Below, one piece after another: positions 9,501-24,500 of a DNA stretch of 64,000 nt. The notes beneath the pieces are model-generated. The model had not been told where the DNA came from, did not search any database, and saw only the letters and a list, made by a program, of their open reading frames with translations. The first letter of the stretch is position 1. Each line of letters starts with the position of its first letter. A program made the position numbers and the translations under genes. Source of the stretch: Lepidostoma basale (Eukaryota; Arthropoda; Insecta; Trichoptera; Lepidostomatidae); contig JAHDVF020000880.1 in the NCBI GenBank assembly GCA_022606425.2, positions 372,001 to 436,000 of the forward strand, read 5' to 3'.

Positions 9501-12500
9501 ATCAACGAATGTGCATGTTACGATGTATGAATATAGATGAAGTTCGAACAGGGTAGATCAGTGTGGCGGTCCATCCGCTCACTCTACCCCTCTAGGGAAA
9601 CGTGATGGTTTGTTAGTTTTAAACATATATGTACCTACTATATGTTGTATTTCAATCGTAATTTTGTCAAAAAAAGTTGTTTCGTCGTTGCGTCATACAC
9701 ACAAAAAAATGGTCAAAATTGTGGATCTCAAATATATATGTATCATTATATGAAAATACATGGCGCACTCAAAGTCATTACTGCAAATAGAAATATGTTC
9801 ATAGAAGCAAAGATGGCAGTACACAATGGATATTAGGGCCAACCTTCATGTATGGAAGTGAGCTTGGAGGTGGCAAAAGAAGGATGAAAGCAGGATAAAC
9901 GCCATAGAAATGAGATCACTAAGAAGAATGTGCGGGAAAACGTTGTATGATAGAATACCGAACGATGAAATGAGAGAGAAATGTAAGGCAGATGACTGCA
10001 TCATGGATAAAATTAAAAAAAGGATCCCTGAGATGGTTTGGACATATGGAGCGAATGGATAAGAGTAGAATGGTTAAAAAATTGAACACAAGCAGCGTGA
10101 GTGGAAAAAAACATGGCATGACCAAATTAATCAATTACTTAAAGGCGGCCACATCGAAGTTGGAATAATCGACGTGTATGCATGGTACGATGTATGAATG
10201 TAGAGGAATCCCGAGAGTTATGCCAGGACAGAGCATTGTGGCGATCCATCCTCTCTGCCTACCCCTCCAGGAAAATTGCGTGATGGTTAGTTAGTTTGGT
10301 TAGGTGAAAAACAATAATTGAATCTGCCATGTGAGTGTTTGCGATAAAAGTACAGGATAATCGGGTAGACCGAGTCTCGCCCGCGCCGGGAGGTCCGCGC
10401 TCCGCTGTGCGATGGCCGATATTCTATTTTCAATTTCGTTGCGTTTTTTCGCACGTGCTTTCATGTCGCATGTTCCTCATGGCCGCTACCGCTACTTCTA
10501 CGTATTTATTTTACCGCAATAAATTTCAACAGACGAATATTTTATTGCCTTGTTACTTTTCTAGCTTTCAATCAAACAAACAAACCATCACCGCACCACA
10601 GAGAGAATGGACCGCCACACTACTCTATCCTGACAAACCTCTCTAGCTTCCTACACATCCATACAACGAGTCATACACGCATGTCGATTCCTCCGACTTC
10701 TAACATGACCAACCTTTAATTTTTTATTAATTTGGTCATGCCATGTTTTCCTCGGTCTGCCTCGACTGCGCACTTCATTTACATCATTAATGTATACTTT
10801 TTTAACCATTCTTTCTTCACCTATGCGCTCCATATGTCCGAACCAACGAAGCGAACCTTTAATAATTTTGTTCATAATACCTTCTTCCGCCCTACATTCC
10901 TTTCTTATATCAGCATTTGAGATTCTGTCGTATATCGTTCTACAACACATACGTCTTAGGGACCTCATCTCTACCCCATTTATTCTGCTTTCATCCTTCT
11001 TCTGACAGTTTCATGCTTAGCTTCCATACATTAGGAAATGACATATTTTAATGCTTTCCGTTAGGTTTGACAATTCGGATTATTCGTACTTTGTTATAAC
11101 ATAAGTGTTTTTAAATGTTATTTTTGATAATGGCGCCTCTCATATTTTGTGGTAAAATGGATACTTCCTTATTATTATTATTTAAATATACTTGGGGGTT
11201 AACACAATTCCATAATGAAGATAGACTCCTTGGCAATAGGCAGATTAGTTGAAACAATGCGCAACCCCCGGACAAATTTCGATTTTTAAAGATGTTACTC
11301 ATGTTTCCGAAAGCTGCCCAGCTTAGTCCAATTCTTCTTTATTATTATGAAGGTGTAAAACCTTCGATACATTCTGAAAAAAATAAACTTAGTGGAATAA
11401 AACAGTGTTTAATTAATATATGTATTTTTTAATTTTGAACATAAACATTTGTTGGTTTGCATGAATTTATTATCTCGCTAGAAAATGATTTACAATGAAA
11501 AGATATTTGATTTTTTTCTCTCTCTGAATATTGCCTTGTGTTTTGTATATTCCATCCGAATATTATTTCTGGCGAATGTGATAAAAGAACCGATTGACAT
11601 CGTTGAGCTTTTCGATAAGCCATCGCGCGTGTGTTGAACTCCCACCCACACGCCAAGCCGTCCCAGTCCCGCCGTGTACTCCTACAATCACTCTTGCTTG
11701 ATGACCGGAGCGGGGCGCGCGGGGGATACCTACAGTTCAATTTTAGGAATATGTGCGAAACATACGAAACCGACATTCGGTGGGCCCGGAGCAGGGTGGG
11801 GGGTACGGTTCAAAACTTTGCCTCCCCCCACCCCGCCCCATGATACACCGCCAGCCCTTCCTGGTTCCCCCACCCTTCCCACCCCAGCATTGGTTTATAT
11901 GCCCCCCCCTTCTCCCCCCACGGACAGGGAGGACAAACATTATTTCCGTAATCTCGTATTCATTGTTTTAATTGTTTGATTAGCTTCATCTTTAATAATT
12001 GTAGAACCTAACTGTTTCTTGAACAATGATTCAAATTTATTTATCTAAATACACATTATATTTAGCTACCTGTGTATAATATGTGGCGATGAGGTTCACA
12101 ACCCATCACACCGCGTCTCCCGCGGGGCTAAAAGAGAAGGATGGAGTGCCGCATCGGTTAAAGTGTTACAGTCCATTCTTTCTGCCTACCCTGTCGGGGA
12201 GACGGCGTGATGGTTAGTTAGTTAGTAAGTAATATAATAATAACATCTATGTTGCCGATTTGGAAGAATGCATCGACGTAGTAACACATGAACAAGTATG
12301 ACGCTCATGAGGCTGAGTACTTTTCAATATTTAGAGTATTTTCCATTTGAAAATTGTTTCATCAATATGAAATATTTCCGAAGCGATCATGTTCAGCAGT
12401 TTGATTGCTCCCCCCCACAATAATACGAATAAACAACAACAACAACAAACCGTCACGCCGTTTCCCCGCAGGTGTAGGCAGAGATCATGGACCGCCACAC

Positions 12501-15500
12501 TATTCTATCCTGACATATCTCTCTAGCTTCCTCCACGTTCATACAGCGAGTCAAACACGCACGCCGATTCTTCCGGCTTCTAACATGACCAACCTTTAAA
12601 ATTTGATTAATTTGGTCATATGTTTTCCTCGGTCTATCTCGACTCCGTACTCAGTTTACATCGTTAACGTATACTTTTTTAACCATTCTTTCTTCACCCC
12701 TGCGCTCCATATTATTATTGTTATTATTATTATTATTATTCTGATGACTTGTATTTTAAGTGCGCCCTTTTTTAAAATCAATTACTCCAAGGGCGCACTA
12801 GGAAATGACTGACCGAACAGTGCATATGTCCGATCCTTTCATAATACCTTCTTTCGCTCTACATTCCTTTCGACCGCAATCTAATTTAATACGAACGAAA
12901 ACTTTTGTTTTCTAGGTGTTCTATTATATTTTATGGGAATGACATATTTCGCCTTGCTAAGGGTATCATGTACCTTGGCAAGGCGATACATGTAATTCCC
13001 ATAAAATATAATCCAACTAGATAACAGACGTATTTATTCGTATTAGTTATTCCTAGAGGAACTAGAAATAGAGGAAGATCGGGGAAAAAGTGTCACGATC
13101 AAATATTACGGGGGCCATGTTAGGAGTCGGAGAAATCGATGTGCCTGTATGACACGATGTATAAATGTTATGGAAGCGAGAGAAGTATGTCGTATAAACG
13201 TGACGGTCCATTTTTTCTGCCTACCCCTTCGGAGAGTCGGCGTGATGGTTTGTTAGTTATTCCTAATGTACCATAGCGCTACTCACGGGTGGTATGTTTA
13301 CCTTTGTGTTCGGAGTTCTTTGAGTTGTGTGTATTGTGATTGGAACTCCACACATATGCATCTATTTTTAGATATTTACTTTAATTCTGAGATTACAAAT
13401 CCAATTTAGTTAGTCGCTTTGTGGACTGCAATAAACATTAATCCGATTGTACGCGGTCATTTATACACTATTTAATTAATTTTACTCTTGAGAAAACCGC
13501 TTTTGAAACCTATTATTTCTTCTCAGTCATTCGCGATCCATTCATTTTTGTAATCGCGTAATGAAGTTTACTAATATTAATTTTCCGGTATTATATTATT
13601 GCGACAAGATGTCTGTAAGATTTGTAAAATATTATTTCGAAAAAATAGAAAAACATGAATACTTGTGTTTTCTAGATGTTTTATTATATTTTATGTGAAT
13701 GACATATTTCACCTTGCTAAGGCCTTTCACGATGTATGAATTTTGAGGAAGCGTATGTCGGGAAAGACCATTGTGACGGTCGATTCTTTTTACCTACCTC
13801 TTCGGAGAGACGGCTTGATGGTTAGTTAGTTTAGTAAAACTTTATTTCATATTCAAAAATGTTTCATCGTTTTTAGATTTTCAAGCAAAACAAGGGATTT
13901 AAAAAAATATTTTGCTTCTTATTTTTATTTTACACAAATGGGTAACAAACGAACAGCATTTAGGCGTCTCATTTGAACATTAAATATTGAAGTTTAATAA
14001 AAAAAAAATAGTAAATTAACGTTTGAGAGAACATATTTACATATAAATAAACAACATATCTCAAAAGGTTCCCAAATATGTCGACCTCAGTGAGGTGGTA
14101 CTCTTTCTAGAAGTATTAATGATGTAAAACTCTATATTAAATAATTAATTCGAACGAGAACGTCTGTTTTCTAAATGTTTTAATACACTTTATGGGAATG
14201 ACACGTTTCGCCCTGCTTAACCATTATTAAATGTCTTATTTTAAACATTTGATAATCCCTTACCAAGGCGAAACCGTTTTCCCCATAAAATATCTAGATA
14301 ACAGACTTTTCCATTCGTGTTAATTATTGATAATATACTGTTTATGAACACGGCCTCATTGACACTAAAATTTCCAAATCTGAGGTGATGCGTTTAACCC
14401 TTTTGTGCGGCTGACTACATTTGGAATCCAAAAAAATTTCAAACTGGGCGACTATATTTGCATATCACATTAATGAATTTCATATATCTTATAAACCTGT
14501 ATTTACTTTATTTATGACTAATAAATTGTACATAATCGGGTGGTGGTCTAGGGGATAGAACGCTCTTCTCCTGATCCAAGGGAGGGGACTTGGGTTCAAG
14601 CCTGGGCACGGCCAGATTTCTTTTTCATCTTCTTCAGCTTGTCTCAATCCACTGCTGGACGTAAAGTCTCCACCCCCACGCCAGCTCTCTCGGTCTCAAA
14701 TCAAATCAAATCAGTCTATTTCACCAATAGACATTACAAAATTATTTTTTAAGCCAGTGTTCTCCAGGCCCTTCCCGCCGTCCGTACAATATCATCGCTC
14801 CACCTGGTTGGCTGTCTCCCGACACTTCTCCGGCCCAACCTTGGCCTTAATTCAGTAATCTTTTGGCTCCATCTTCCTTCATCCCGTCGACACACATGAC
14901 CAGCCCACTGCCACGCCATCCTCGCAATGCGTATCCCTACATCGTTGACCCTGATACGTCTTCTAATCTCCACGTTGGGTATATGGTCTCTAAGCGAGAT
15001 ACCCAACATGGATCTTTCCATGGTCCGTTGTGCAACTTTGATTTTGTGCATTTCTTCTTTAGTTAACGTCCATGTCTCGCATCCATGTCATCACATGTAA
15101 CACAAACTGGTCCAGCATTTTTGTTTTTAAATTTTGTGGCATTTCCGACTTGAAGATGTTGCCCAGCCTTCCGAATGCAGACCAACCGAGCTGTATTCTC
15201 TTATCAATCTCCTTGACTTGACCCCCTCTTCCAAAAGCCAACAGATGACCAATATACACATATTCATCTACCACTTGTACATTTTTATTATGGATTTTAA
15301 TTTCTTCAATTTGTGTGTTAGTCAATATTTTTGTCTTTGTAATATTCATTTTAAGGCCAATTTTTTTAGATGATTCATTTAAAACTTTCAGCATTTCTTG
15401 GAGTTGTTCGGGAGACTCTGACAACAGAATTATATCATCAGCGAATCTCTAGTGACACAAATATTCTCCGTTTATGTTGTCTTCTTCATAATAATGAGCT

Positions 15501-18500
15501 ATTTTCTGCTCATACTGCTGCATCGTAAAATAAATTCTAATATCATTGATTTAAATTCTAGGTGCAAGTCTTTTTTTTATTAATATTTTTGTATTAAGAA
15601 ATGGGGCAATCTGTGGTCTACAAACGTAGCCAGCCGCATTTCGAGAAAATATATTTTGTTTACTTTAAATGTAGCCACCCGCACAATGGGGGTTAAATAA
15701 GCAACAGAGGCCCCGATCTCCCTGTTTCGCACCCCTGGCGTATAGTTTTCGCGTTTCTTTGCCTCCCCTCCCGGGCCGGGGATGTAATAGTCGCCGGTAA
15801 TTTGCGTTGAATTAATTTATAAATATTCTTATAGACGATCGATTCAGGTATGTCGCGGCCGAGCCCGCCGTGCTCCGCGCGGTGCTCTGCCATGCCGCCG
15901 GGACCGTGTGTTATTCCACATAATGAGGACATTGTTTCCCGCTATTATCGGGTGCTCGGGGCCCGCTCCGGATAGGCGACAGCGTCAACTCAACGACTCT
16001 ATCGATTTTCAGCGGTCATTCCAAATCTTAATAATAAGCCCGCGGTATGTTTTGTATTATTTTTTTTATCGCACGAAAGTATTTTATGCGACCGTGTCAG
16101 AGTGTAATTACCTACTTATTTTACTACACAATTACGCTAATTACGCCTACATGTGCTCACTGAATTTTTAGATACATAAATCACAGTGAAATTAATGTCA
16201 AATAACAAAACTCTTCATATTCTTCATATTTAATTTTTCAATCTAACATTTTACTAAACTTAGATTACTCAGGGGATATTTCGGGAACTCGGCCGTGCTG
16301 GAGGGTGTTCGGCTTTTTGTCCCTAATAGATATCTCCGACAGCGACAGCATAGATTGTTTTACCTACCGGCCGCCAGAACCAACCTGCCTCTGGTGATGC
16401 CGGTGGGAAGAGTAATTAATATGCTGAACGCGGTCTCATCGGAGATCGACGTCTTTCATATTAGTGAAAGTACGTTCAGAAGGCAAATACTCTTAATTCT
16501 GGAGAGTATCCTGTCTTCCTAATGTTGAACCATCTCTCATGCGTTTCTGGTAGTATACTATACACAATGTATTATTTTACCTGTTCTTGATTTGATTTGA
16601 TTTAAACTCATAATGATGTTGAGGTTGAACGAATTTCAACATTTTTATTATTATATACATATTGCACGCTTAATATAACACTGGCTTAACTAAAAAAAAC
16701 AAATTTTGCTCAATCTGACATGAGTCGGTGTTTTAACAAAAACAGTCGAAAAACACGTACGAATGGATAGCGTTAACATTGTGAACGATTATCGTATGTG
16801 CAAATGGATAGCGTTAGAATTGTGAAAAATAGATGGATAGCGTTAACACAAGCCTCTGTCTAATGTTAACTCAATTATGACCTAAACCATAATCGGTCAG
16901 TTTACTATTAAGTGTGCGATATATATTCGCATTTCTGATTATCGATTACGATTAACACGTTGACTGACAAGGTAATTTTAATGATTCGTGTATAAAAAGC
17001 CAATTTAATTCAATATTTTTTTTTGAGGTTATCTATTCATATGTACTAATTTTCTCATATCTCCACATATATGTCAAGTAAACAATGTACGAGATAACTC
17101 GTAGAAGGCGTCCTAGGCAATAACGCTAACTCGTAATTTGGAAGTCAACGTGTTAAGACACCATTAGAGATATTATTTCTGAAAATATATTTAATCATCC
17201 TTTTTAAGCGAAATCGTTGTTTGAATCAAAAATATTGTAGGCCTTCGCGGAAAAAATGATTAATTAAGATTGAAATAAACGAAAGTCCACGAATCATTAG
17301 GATATCCTTCTCTCTGTTTTCTTGCTATCCGACTCCGTCCTCGGCACCGCGCCGCGCCGCGCCGCACCGCGCCTTCCAGCCCGACTCGCCCGGCACCCTA
17401 TTTAATGTGTTCGCCTTTGCATATAAATGACGCCACTTCGCTGTAAAACACTGCAGTGGGGTCATATTATTATTGATATTATTTTAATCGTGATATTCAA
17501 CAGTATGCAATGTAAATATTTGCTTGTAATTTTTAATTAGTCAAAGCGATTCGTGCCCGGCCTTGTTGTTGGGCGCCGCTTTGAATGGTCACGTGTTGCC
17601 TGTAAAATCTCGTACGGCATCTGCGCGAAATTATTTCGAGTGTTGCGTAACACTACCCTTTGTCGCCGCGATCGGCTGACGCTCGCGCTGGTGGCGTTTG
17701 TTCCGGGGAGTTCGTCTCGGGGAGGCGGACTTTTTATTCGCGGAATGGTTAATCGCGCCGGAGGCAGGAGCGCGGTTTTAATTGAAGATCTGAGCGAAAG
17801 AATTGCGTGTACACCGGAATACTTAGCGGGGGGCGTACCGCGAGGGGGTCGGCGGTGACGCCGGCGTTATCTCCGCGTATCCATTTCCCGTGTTTTCATC
17901 TCGCGATGTGCGGGGGCGGGCGGGGGCCGCGGGGGGCGCGGGTGTCGCGGCGGACAGATTTATTTGGACGCCCCCTCCCCGCGCCGCCACCCACACCCTT
18001 CCCCCTCACATTTGACTGGATCAATAAGCAGGCAAAGGATGCCCGAGTAGAAAAACCATACCCCCACCTCCGCGTCATAGAGTCGGTGGGGTGGGGTGGG
18101 TGGGGAGGGGGGCGCGGGGGAGTCCACTCTCCTTTAATTAGTTGCCCTATGGCCGGCCCGACCGTGACTGATCTCCCTCGAGCCTATTCAGAGGCGTGAG
18201 GTACATTTAAATATCAGACAAACAATGTTCCCAACATCCAAGACCGATCCTTCATTATCGCATCCTGTACTCGTCTGCTCTAATCTCGTATCTCTTACAT
18301 ATAACCTGACTTCGCTCATAAGACTCAATTTTGTTTTTTATTTATTGCAATTATTTTAGCCATCATGTGATTACAATTAAACACGCCTAACGCTGAAAGA
18401 AACTAAGTGCGAAATTTTCAGCATAATCGATCAAGTAGTTATTGAGCCTATATTTTTTATTTAATTGCTTCTCAGTTCAACTGAGTCAGTTGCTTCTTCA

Positions 18501-21500
18501 ATAAATCATCATGTAAACGTCTCATAATTATTTTTTTCAATATCACCAATATTTTTCTTTCTAATGTAGATGTGTTTATAGTCGTTGAAGATGTTTGTCA
18601 GTGTAATTCGGTTTACGACACGAGAAGTTGGTCCTTTCTTGTGGCTGAGATTATAAATGTTTACGAGATTTCCGTATCGAAGTATCCAATAAAAAGTAAT
18701 TATCAAGCTATTGTATTAAAAGCGTAATGAGACATAATGAGTGAAGAACCGCCGCCGCTCATGCTTCCGAAAGCGGGGGCGCCGCTCCGTCTGGCCCCCG
18801 CCCGCCGGCCAGGTTAGGCTAGGTTAGGTTAGGTTAGCACCTGTAGTGTGCAGACCGCGCCTCCCCCGGCATCCGCCGCGAATATCTCCCGAGGCACGGT
18901 CGCTATCTATGTCACAAATGACGGCAAATTAGTACTCTTATCGTCCAACTTACTCACTTCTAATTGTAAATAATAGAATGTAAAATTTTAAATCGGCGAA
19001 GTCACGTGACGATTGAAGTTTTTATTACATTAAGACATTGATTGTGATATCTTATATCACAATTTCGCAATGTATTTATTTACGAAGATGGTATTTTCGA
19101 TTTAATGAATACTTGTGCTAATGTCAATATAGTAAGATACTATAAAATATGGTATATACGAGCAGTGGCGGTACTCTAATAGAAGCCTAGAAGCCCGGTT
19201 TACGTAAGAAATTTTGAATCAAAACCTCTTCTGGCTTCAAGAGGTTCAGCTCTTGTGGCTATTCCTCCTACCTCTGATGGAAGGTGATTTGGTGGGTTGT
19301 TGGTTTATGCGGGGGCACGATTTCTTAGATTTGGATGTTTCGATTCATAATTTCTTACGCAAACCGGGCTTCTGGGCTTCTATGGGAGTACCGCCACTGT
19401 ATACGAGTAGTATAGTAAAAATGTCGGTCACGTAAGGAGTCGGAGAAACCAACGTGCGTGCATGACGCGATGTATAAATGTTGAGGAATCGAGTGAAATA
19501 TATAAGATGAAGTTTGAAAGAACAGTGTGGCGGTCAATTCTTTCTGCCTACCTCTTTGAGGAGACGGTGTGATGGTTAATTAATATAAAATATATTAAAA
19601 CTTCTAGAAAACGTTTTTATTTGTATTAATTGTTTAATATGGAGTTTTCCATCAATATTCAACAAACAAAAGGTCAATATAATCATTAATATTTTTAACT
19701 TTCGTATGAAGCACTTCATTTATGGTGTGACATTATTAAATAAAAGAATAAAAACTTATTATTTGTATCTAAACCACTTTATTTGGTAACATCAACCGGT
19801 TTCGCTCCCGCCAGAGCTTCGTCAGGGTGAGAGAATAAACAGTTTACTCTCTCACCCTGACGAATCTCCGGCGGGAGCGAAACCGGCCGGTGTTACCAAA
19901 TAATCTGGTGTAGATACAAATACCTACTAAAAGTGTATTATTATTTTATTTAGTAATATTTTATCTGAACATTTTTTTAAATGTAGTTTCATTTCACAAA
20001 CATGATTTGGAGCGTAGACGTCCTTCGTCAGTGTAGAAAATTTAACCTTACTTTAAAATACAAAATATTTATTCAAATGTGAATAGAAAAGGAGTCATTT
20101 TTTAAACCTTATCCGTAACTCTGAGTAAATAAGCCATTCTGAGTTTCGATTAATGGACACACTCCAGGATAAAAAAAATAGTGTATTTAAAAAAAAATAC
20201 CGTTGTATATTTGGTTGATTATTTGATTTTAACTAACTGACCATTACGCTGTTTTCCGAAGGGATAGGCAGAATGGATGAACCGCCACACTTTTATTTCC
20301 TTGCACACCTTTCTCGCTTCATCAACATACATATCGATTTCTCTAAAATTTGATCGATTTACTCATTTTATGGTTTCCTCAGTCTTCATTTATATCTTGC
20401 TCCTTTCACATAGTTAACGTATATTTTCTTCATTTATTCATTCCATGTTTCCAATCCATCTGAATAAACTTTTCACTATTTTATTCATAATACTTTCATT
20501 TGCACTTTCGCTTTATTTCGATTTTAATTTTCTAGAATTATTGATCATTATTATTGTAACTGTTTTTTTGAAATTCATTTTCGGACTGAAATAATTCAAC
20601 ATTCCGCGTCGAATAAAATAAATCAATTTAAATAATTAAAGCAAAATAAATTTAAATATGGGAACTCTTAAATATTATTATTATTTTGTTGACAAGCTCT
20701 TTACATCATTACATCGCGAGCCAAATCGACGTAAAGGATGAATATAAAGCGAACGGTTGAATATAGACTATAGACCGTCATAGGCGGAATATTCTTGTAT
20801 ATATTTGTGCACCTGCAAGCGGGCGATCCAGCTGCCGTTCTCCGGAGGCGCCACGTGCCCGCACACAGGGGTGCACATTCTCCCGCGTGACGTAACGAAA
20901 TCTCGTGGCGTACGCACAAAGATTGGCGAATTTACACGTGACCCGATCAGATGCCCGAACATTATGTGTACATTTTATTATTTACACAACACCACCCCTT
21001 GTAATTCCAATTTCTTATAGGGAATACTCGTGACAATATTGAGATAGTCTGCAAAAAATCTTCATTTTGTTTATTATATACTAGCTGACCCGGCAACGCT
21101 TCGCTATTGCTATATTAGAGTATATAAATACACCCAATATATATTAAAGAAATACAATGAAAGTTCAATATCAATTATTTTATTGGATAAAATGACATGT
21201 GTATAGGTGCAAGAATGTGTGTATCCTAATTCAGTTCATATCTTTAAAACATTTGTTTAATCCAAGCAAACTTGCTGTGAACTTGAATAATACTAATGTG
21301 AATTGAACCACTGAAGGCTGGGCATTACCAAGGTGGCAAGTTTGCAAAAAGTCTGAAATGAGTTTTTGATGCCAATTGGTCTTAAACATAGCTGTGCAAA
21401 AGCGCGTTATGATTTAATAATATAGTGTAGTTCAAACGTTACCCTAAAGATGCCACCCAAAAAAAAGTTTATATATATCTTTTTCAGCTTTATGTTTAAA

Positions 21501-24500
21501 CCATTAAACGTCCAGTCTTAATTTTTTTCCTCAATATTTTAAGTGAAATTAAAAAAACAAATAAATATACTATATCACATTTGCATAAAACATTCATACA
21601 TATACAATTCATATCCGTTCACTCCTGGGCGTAGGCCTCCTCCATCTGCTTCAATGTCTGTCGATCCTGGGCAACACGCATCCAATGTCGTCCCTCCATC
21701 GAAGTTGAGGACATCCTGGGTTTCGGGTTGCAGTTCATCTATCATCAGGGCTGCGAGCGGCATGCCATTTTAGCGCTGCCACTCTTCCGATGATGTCCGA
21801 CACTCCTGTTCTGCCTCTAATAGTGGAATTAAACCAATTAATCCAACCTGTACATACCATTTCAAAATTAGTTCATAAATATAACAATCTTCCTGGGCGT
21901 AGGCCTCCTCCATCTGATTCAATGTCTGTCGATCCTGGGCAAAACGCATCCAATGTCGTCCCTCCATCGAAGTTGAGGACGTCCTGGGTTTCGGGTTGCA
22001 GTTCATCTATCATCAGGGCTGCGAGCGGCATGCCATTTTAGCGCTGCCACTCTTCCGATGATGTCCGACACTCCTGTTCTGCCTCTAATAGTGGAATTAA
22101 ACCAATTAATCCAACCTGTACATACCATTTCAAAATTAGTTCATAAATATAACAATCGGGTGTGGGATCCATACATGCCAGTATCTTGCGTTGCGTGCCC
22201 CATCTCACGACATCTTCCACCTTGGAGATATCGTGGATAGCCGTGTTCCTCACCCTATCTCAAAGAGTCTTTCCTGGTATCATCCTTAGCGTCGGCATCT
22301 CTGCAAAAATCAAATAATTATATTAAAATGAGCAGTATATTTAAAAAAAAAACACTCGATCATTGTAAGATTGGCGTGGGAACATCAGACCATTTGGAAA
22401 TGTTATATTAGTGGATTTTTCCAACTGAGGCAGCTAATGCTGTATGTAAGGATATGTTTACCTATCACAGCATAACAGAGAAAAACTAAAACAGCTGAAG
22501 TAAATCGTCTAATCCAAAAGATATTATAGGTTATCGCCCTGCCAGAACAATTTTACATTACATTATTAAAATAGATTATACCAATTCATAGAATTGTTAC
22601 TTAGAATTTAACGTTTTTCCATGTAGTCATAACATAACCTAAAATAATACGTAAGTAAAACGATATGTAATATCATTTCTATTCGATATAATTTAGAACT
22701 AAAACTTTGAAATATGTAATGCGGAAATATAATCTGTATTCATTTCAACGGCAAAATAGAATAAACTGAAGATATATATGAATTAGAAATATAAATATTT
22801 TACTTACGAAACTGTAACACGCAATTCAAATTTGACATTTCAGAGATAGGGATGGGCAATCCGCTCACGAGTCGACTCAAAGATTCGAATCTTTTTGGTG
22901 AGCGGGTGAGCGATGATCCATAAAAAAAAGAGCGGCAGCTCAATGATCCGCTAGATCAGGGGGGTCGGCAAAATTATTAGCCAAAGAGCCAAATGCGTAC
23001 TTTACAACGATTTAAAAAAAAATTGAGAGCCAAATATGTTTATTGATTTAGATAACCTTTATTATAATTTTTGCACTTCATTCAATTACGGGTACACTGA
23101 ATAAAACATTATTTCATACTTCTTCCTGTGATGAAGGCGACCAGCCTTCTCTCCATCTCTTTGGTGGTCATCCTGGTGGTCGACGGCCCTCTGGAGTCTC
23201 TTGCATCACGATATTAGGAATTCTTGCTGGATCCATTCTCTCGATGTCTCTGCCTACTCCATCTCACTATGTCTTCAATGTTGCAGGATTTGCGAATTTA
23301 TTCGTTGGGTATCCTATCTCTAACGGTTCTCCCCACAATAGGTCGCAGTCTGGTTCTGACAGTGTCTGCTCTTGCTTTGATTCCGTATGTTATTATGGAC
23401 CTGATGCATGTTTGTTTGTTGTTATTCTTAATTTTAGGCACAATTCCATGTTCTCATCAATAAGACGACTTCGTAGTTTACTCTTGTTAAAATTCATGCT
23501 TGAATAAAATTGTCCGCATGAATATGTAGAAGCGAAAAGCGAAAGATCAGCAAGAGTCAGTAATACTATTTCAGGCGTTGAAGATGATGACTAAAAATCT
23601 TTGAATTGGCGATGATGATTAAGAGTTTTAGCTAAACCGGAATTGATAATCGTAATCACCAATTCCATAACTTTACAAATTTCTTCTGGAAATGTCTGCG
23701 GACAGAGCGTTCTTGATGAATGATGCGATGGTAAGCAAGTATCTCGCGATTATTTTTTCTTTCAACAAACCCCTTCGGCTCCGGAGCCGCATTTTGCCGA
23801 CCTCTGCGCTAGGTGAATCATATATTATTGCAAAAGAGTCGACGAACGGTTCCGCTCAGTAAAGTGAGCCGATTCTTCTTGATAATTATCGAGCGGCTCC
23901 GGAGCCGCATTTTGCCGACCTCTGCGCTCGGTGAATCGTATGTCGACGAACGGTTCCGCTCAGTAAAGTGAGCCGATTCTTCTTGATAATTATCGAGCGG
24001 CTCCGGAGCCGCATTTTGCCGACCTCTGCGCTCGGTGAATCGTATGTCGACGAACGGTTCCGCTCAGTAAAGTGAGCCGATTCTTCTTGATAATTATCTC
24101 CGGAGCCGCATTTTGCCGACCTCTGCGCTCGGTGAATCGTATATTATTGCAAAAGAGTCGACTATTTTTAGTGATCTCTTTAAGGGATCTGAGCTGAATG
24201 GTTCCGCTCAGTAAAGTGAGCCGATTCTTCTTGATAATTATCGAGTCGTTTGTCAAAAAAGTTGTTTGTCGTTGTGAATTTTTTTTTTAGCTCATCGACA
24301 AAAAATTTATCCTGGTGAATTTTTTTTTTTTTACCGGAATCAACTTTTTTGGTCGAGGAGCAAAAAAAAAAGGTCACTAAAATAATTTCAAACTTTGAAC
24401 GACTCAAAATGGTGAACCGTGGATCGTTAAAAAGAGTCGGCTCACTTTGCTGAGCGGAACCGTTCAGATCAGATCCCTGAGATGAGTCGTTTTGCCCATC

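Noticed and set aside
17553..18199. Overlapping open frames in the CpG-rich block as a protein gene
   Set aside because: Composition alone explains the lack of stops; the residues are Arg/Gly/Pro-rich, both strands are open and no domain is recognisable.
21575..22253. Minus-strand frames as a duplicated gene
   Set aside because: Short, interrupted and identical because of the 268-bp tandem duplication; they resemble LINE end debris.
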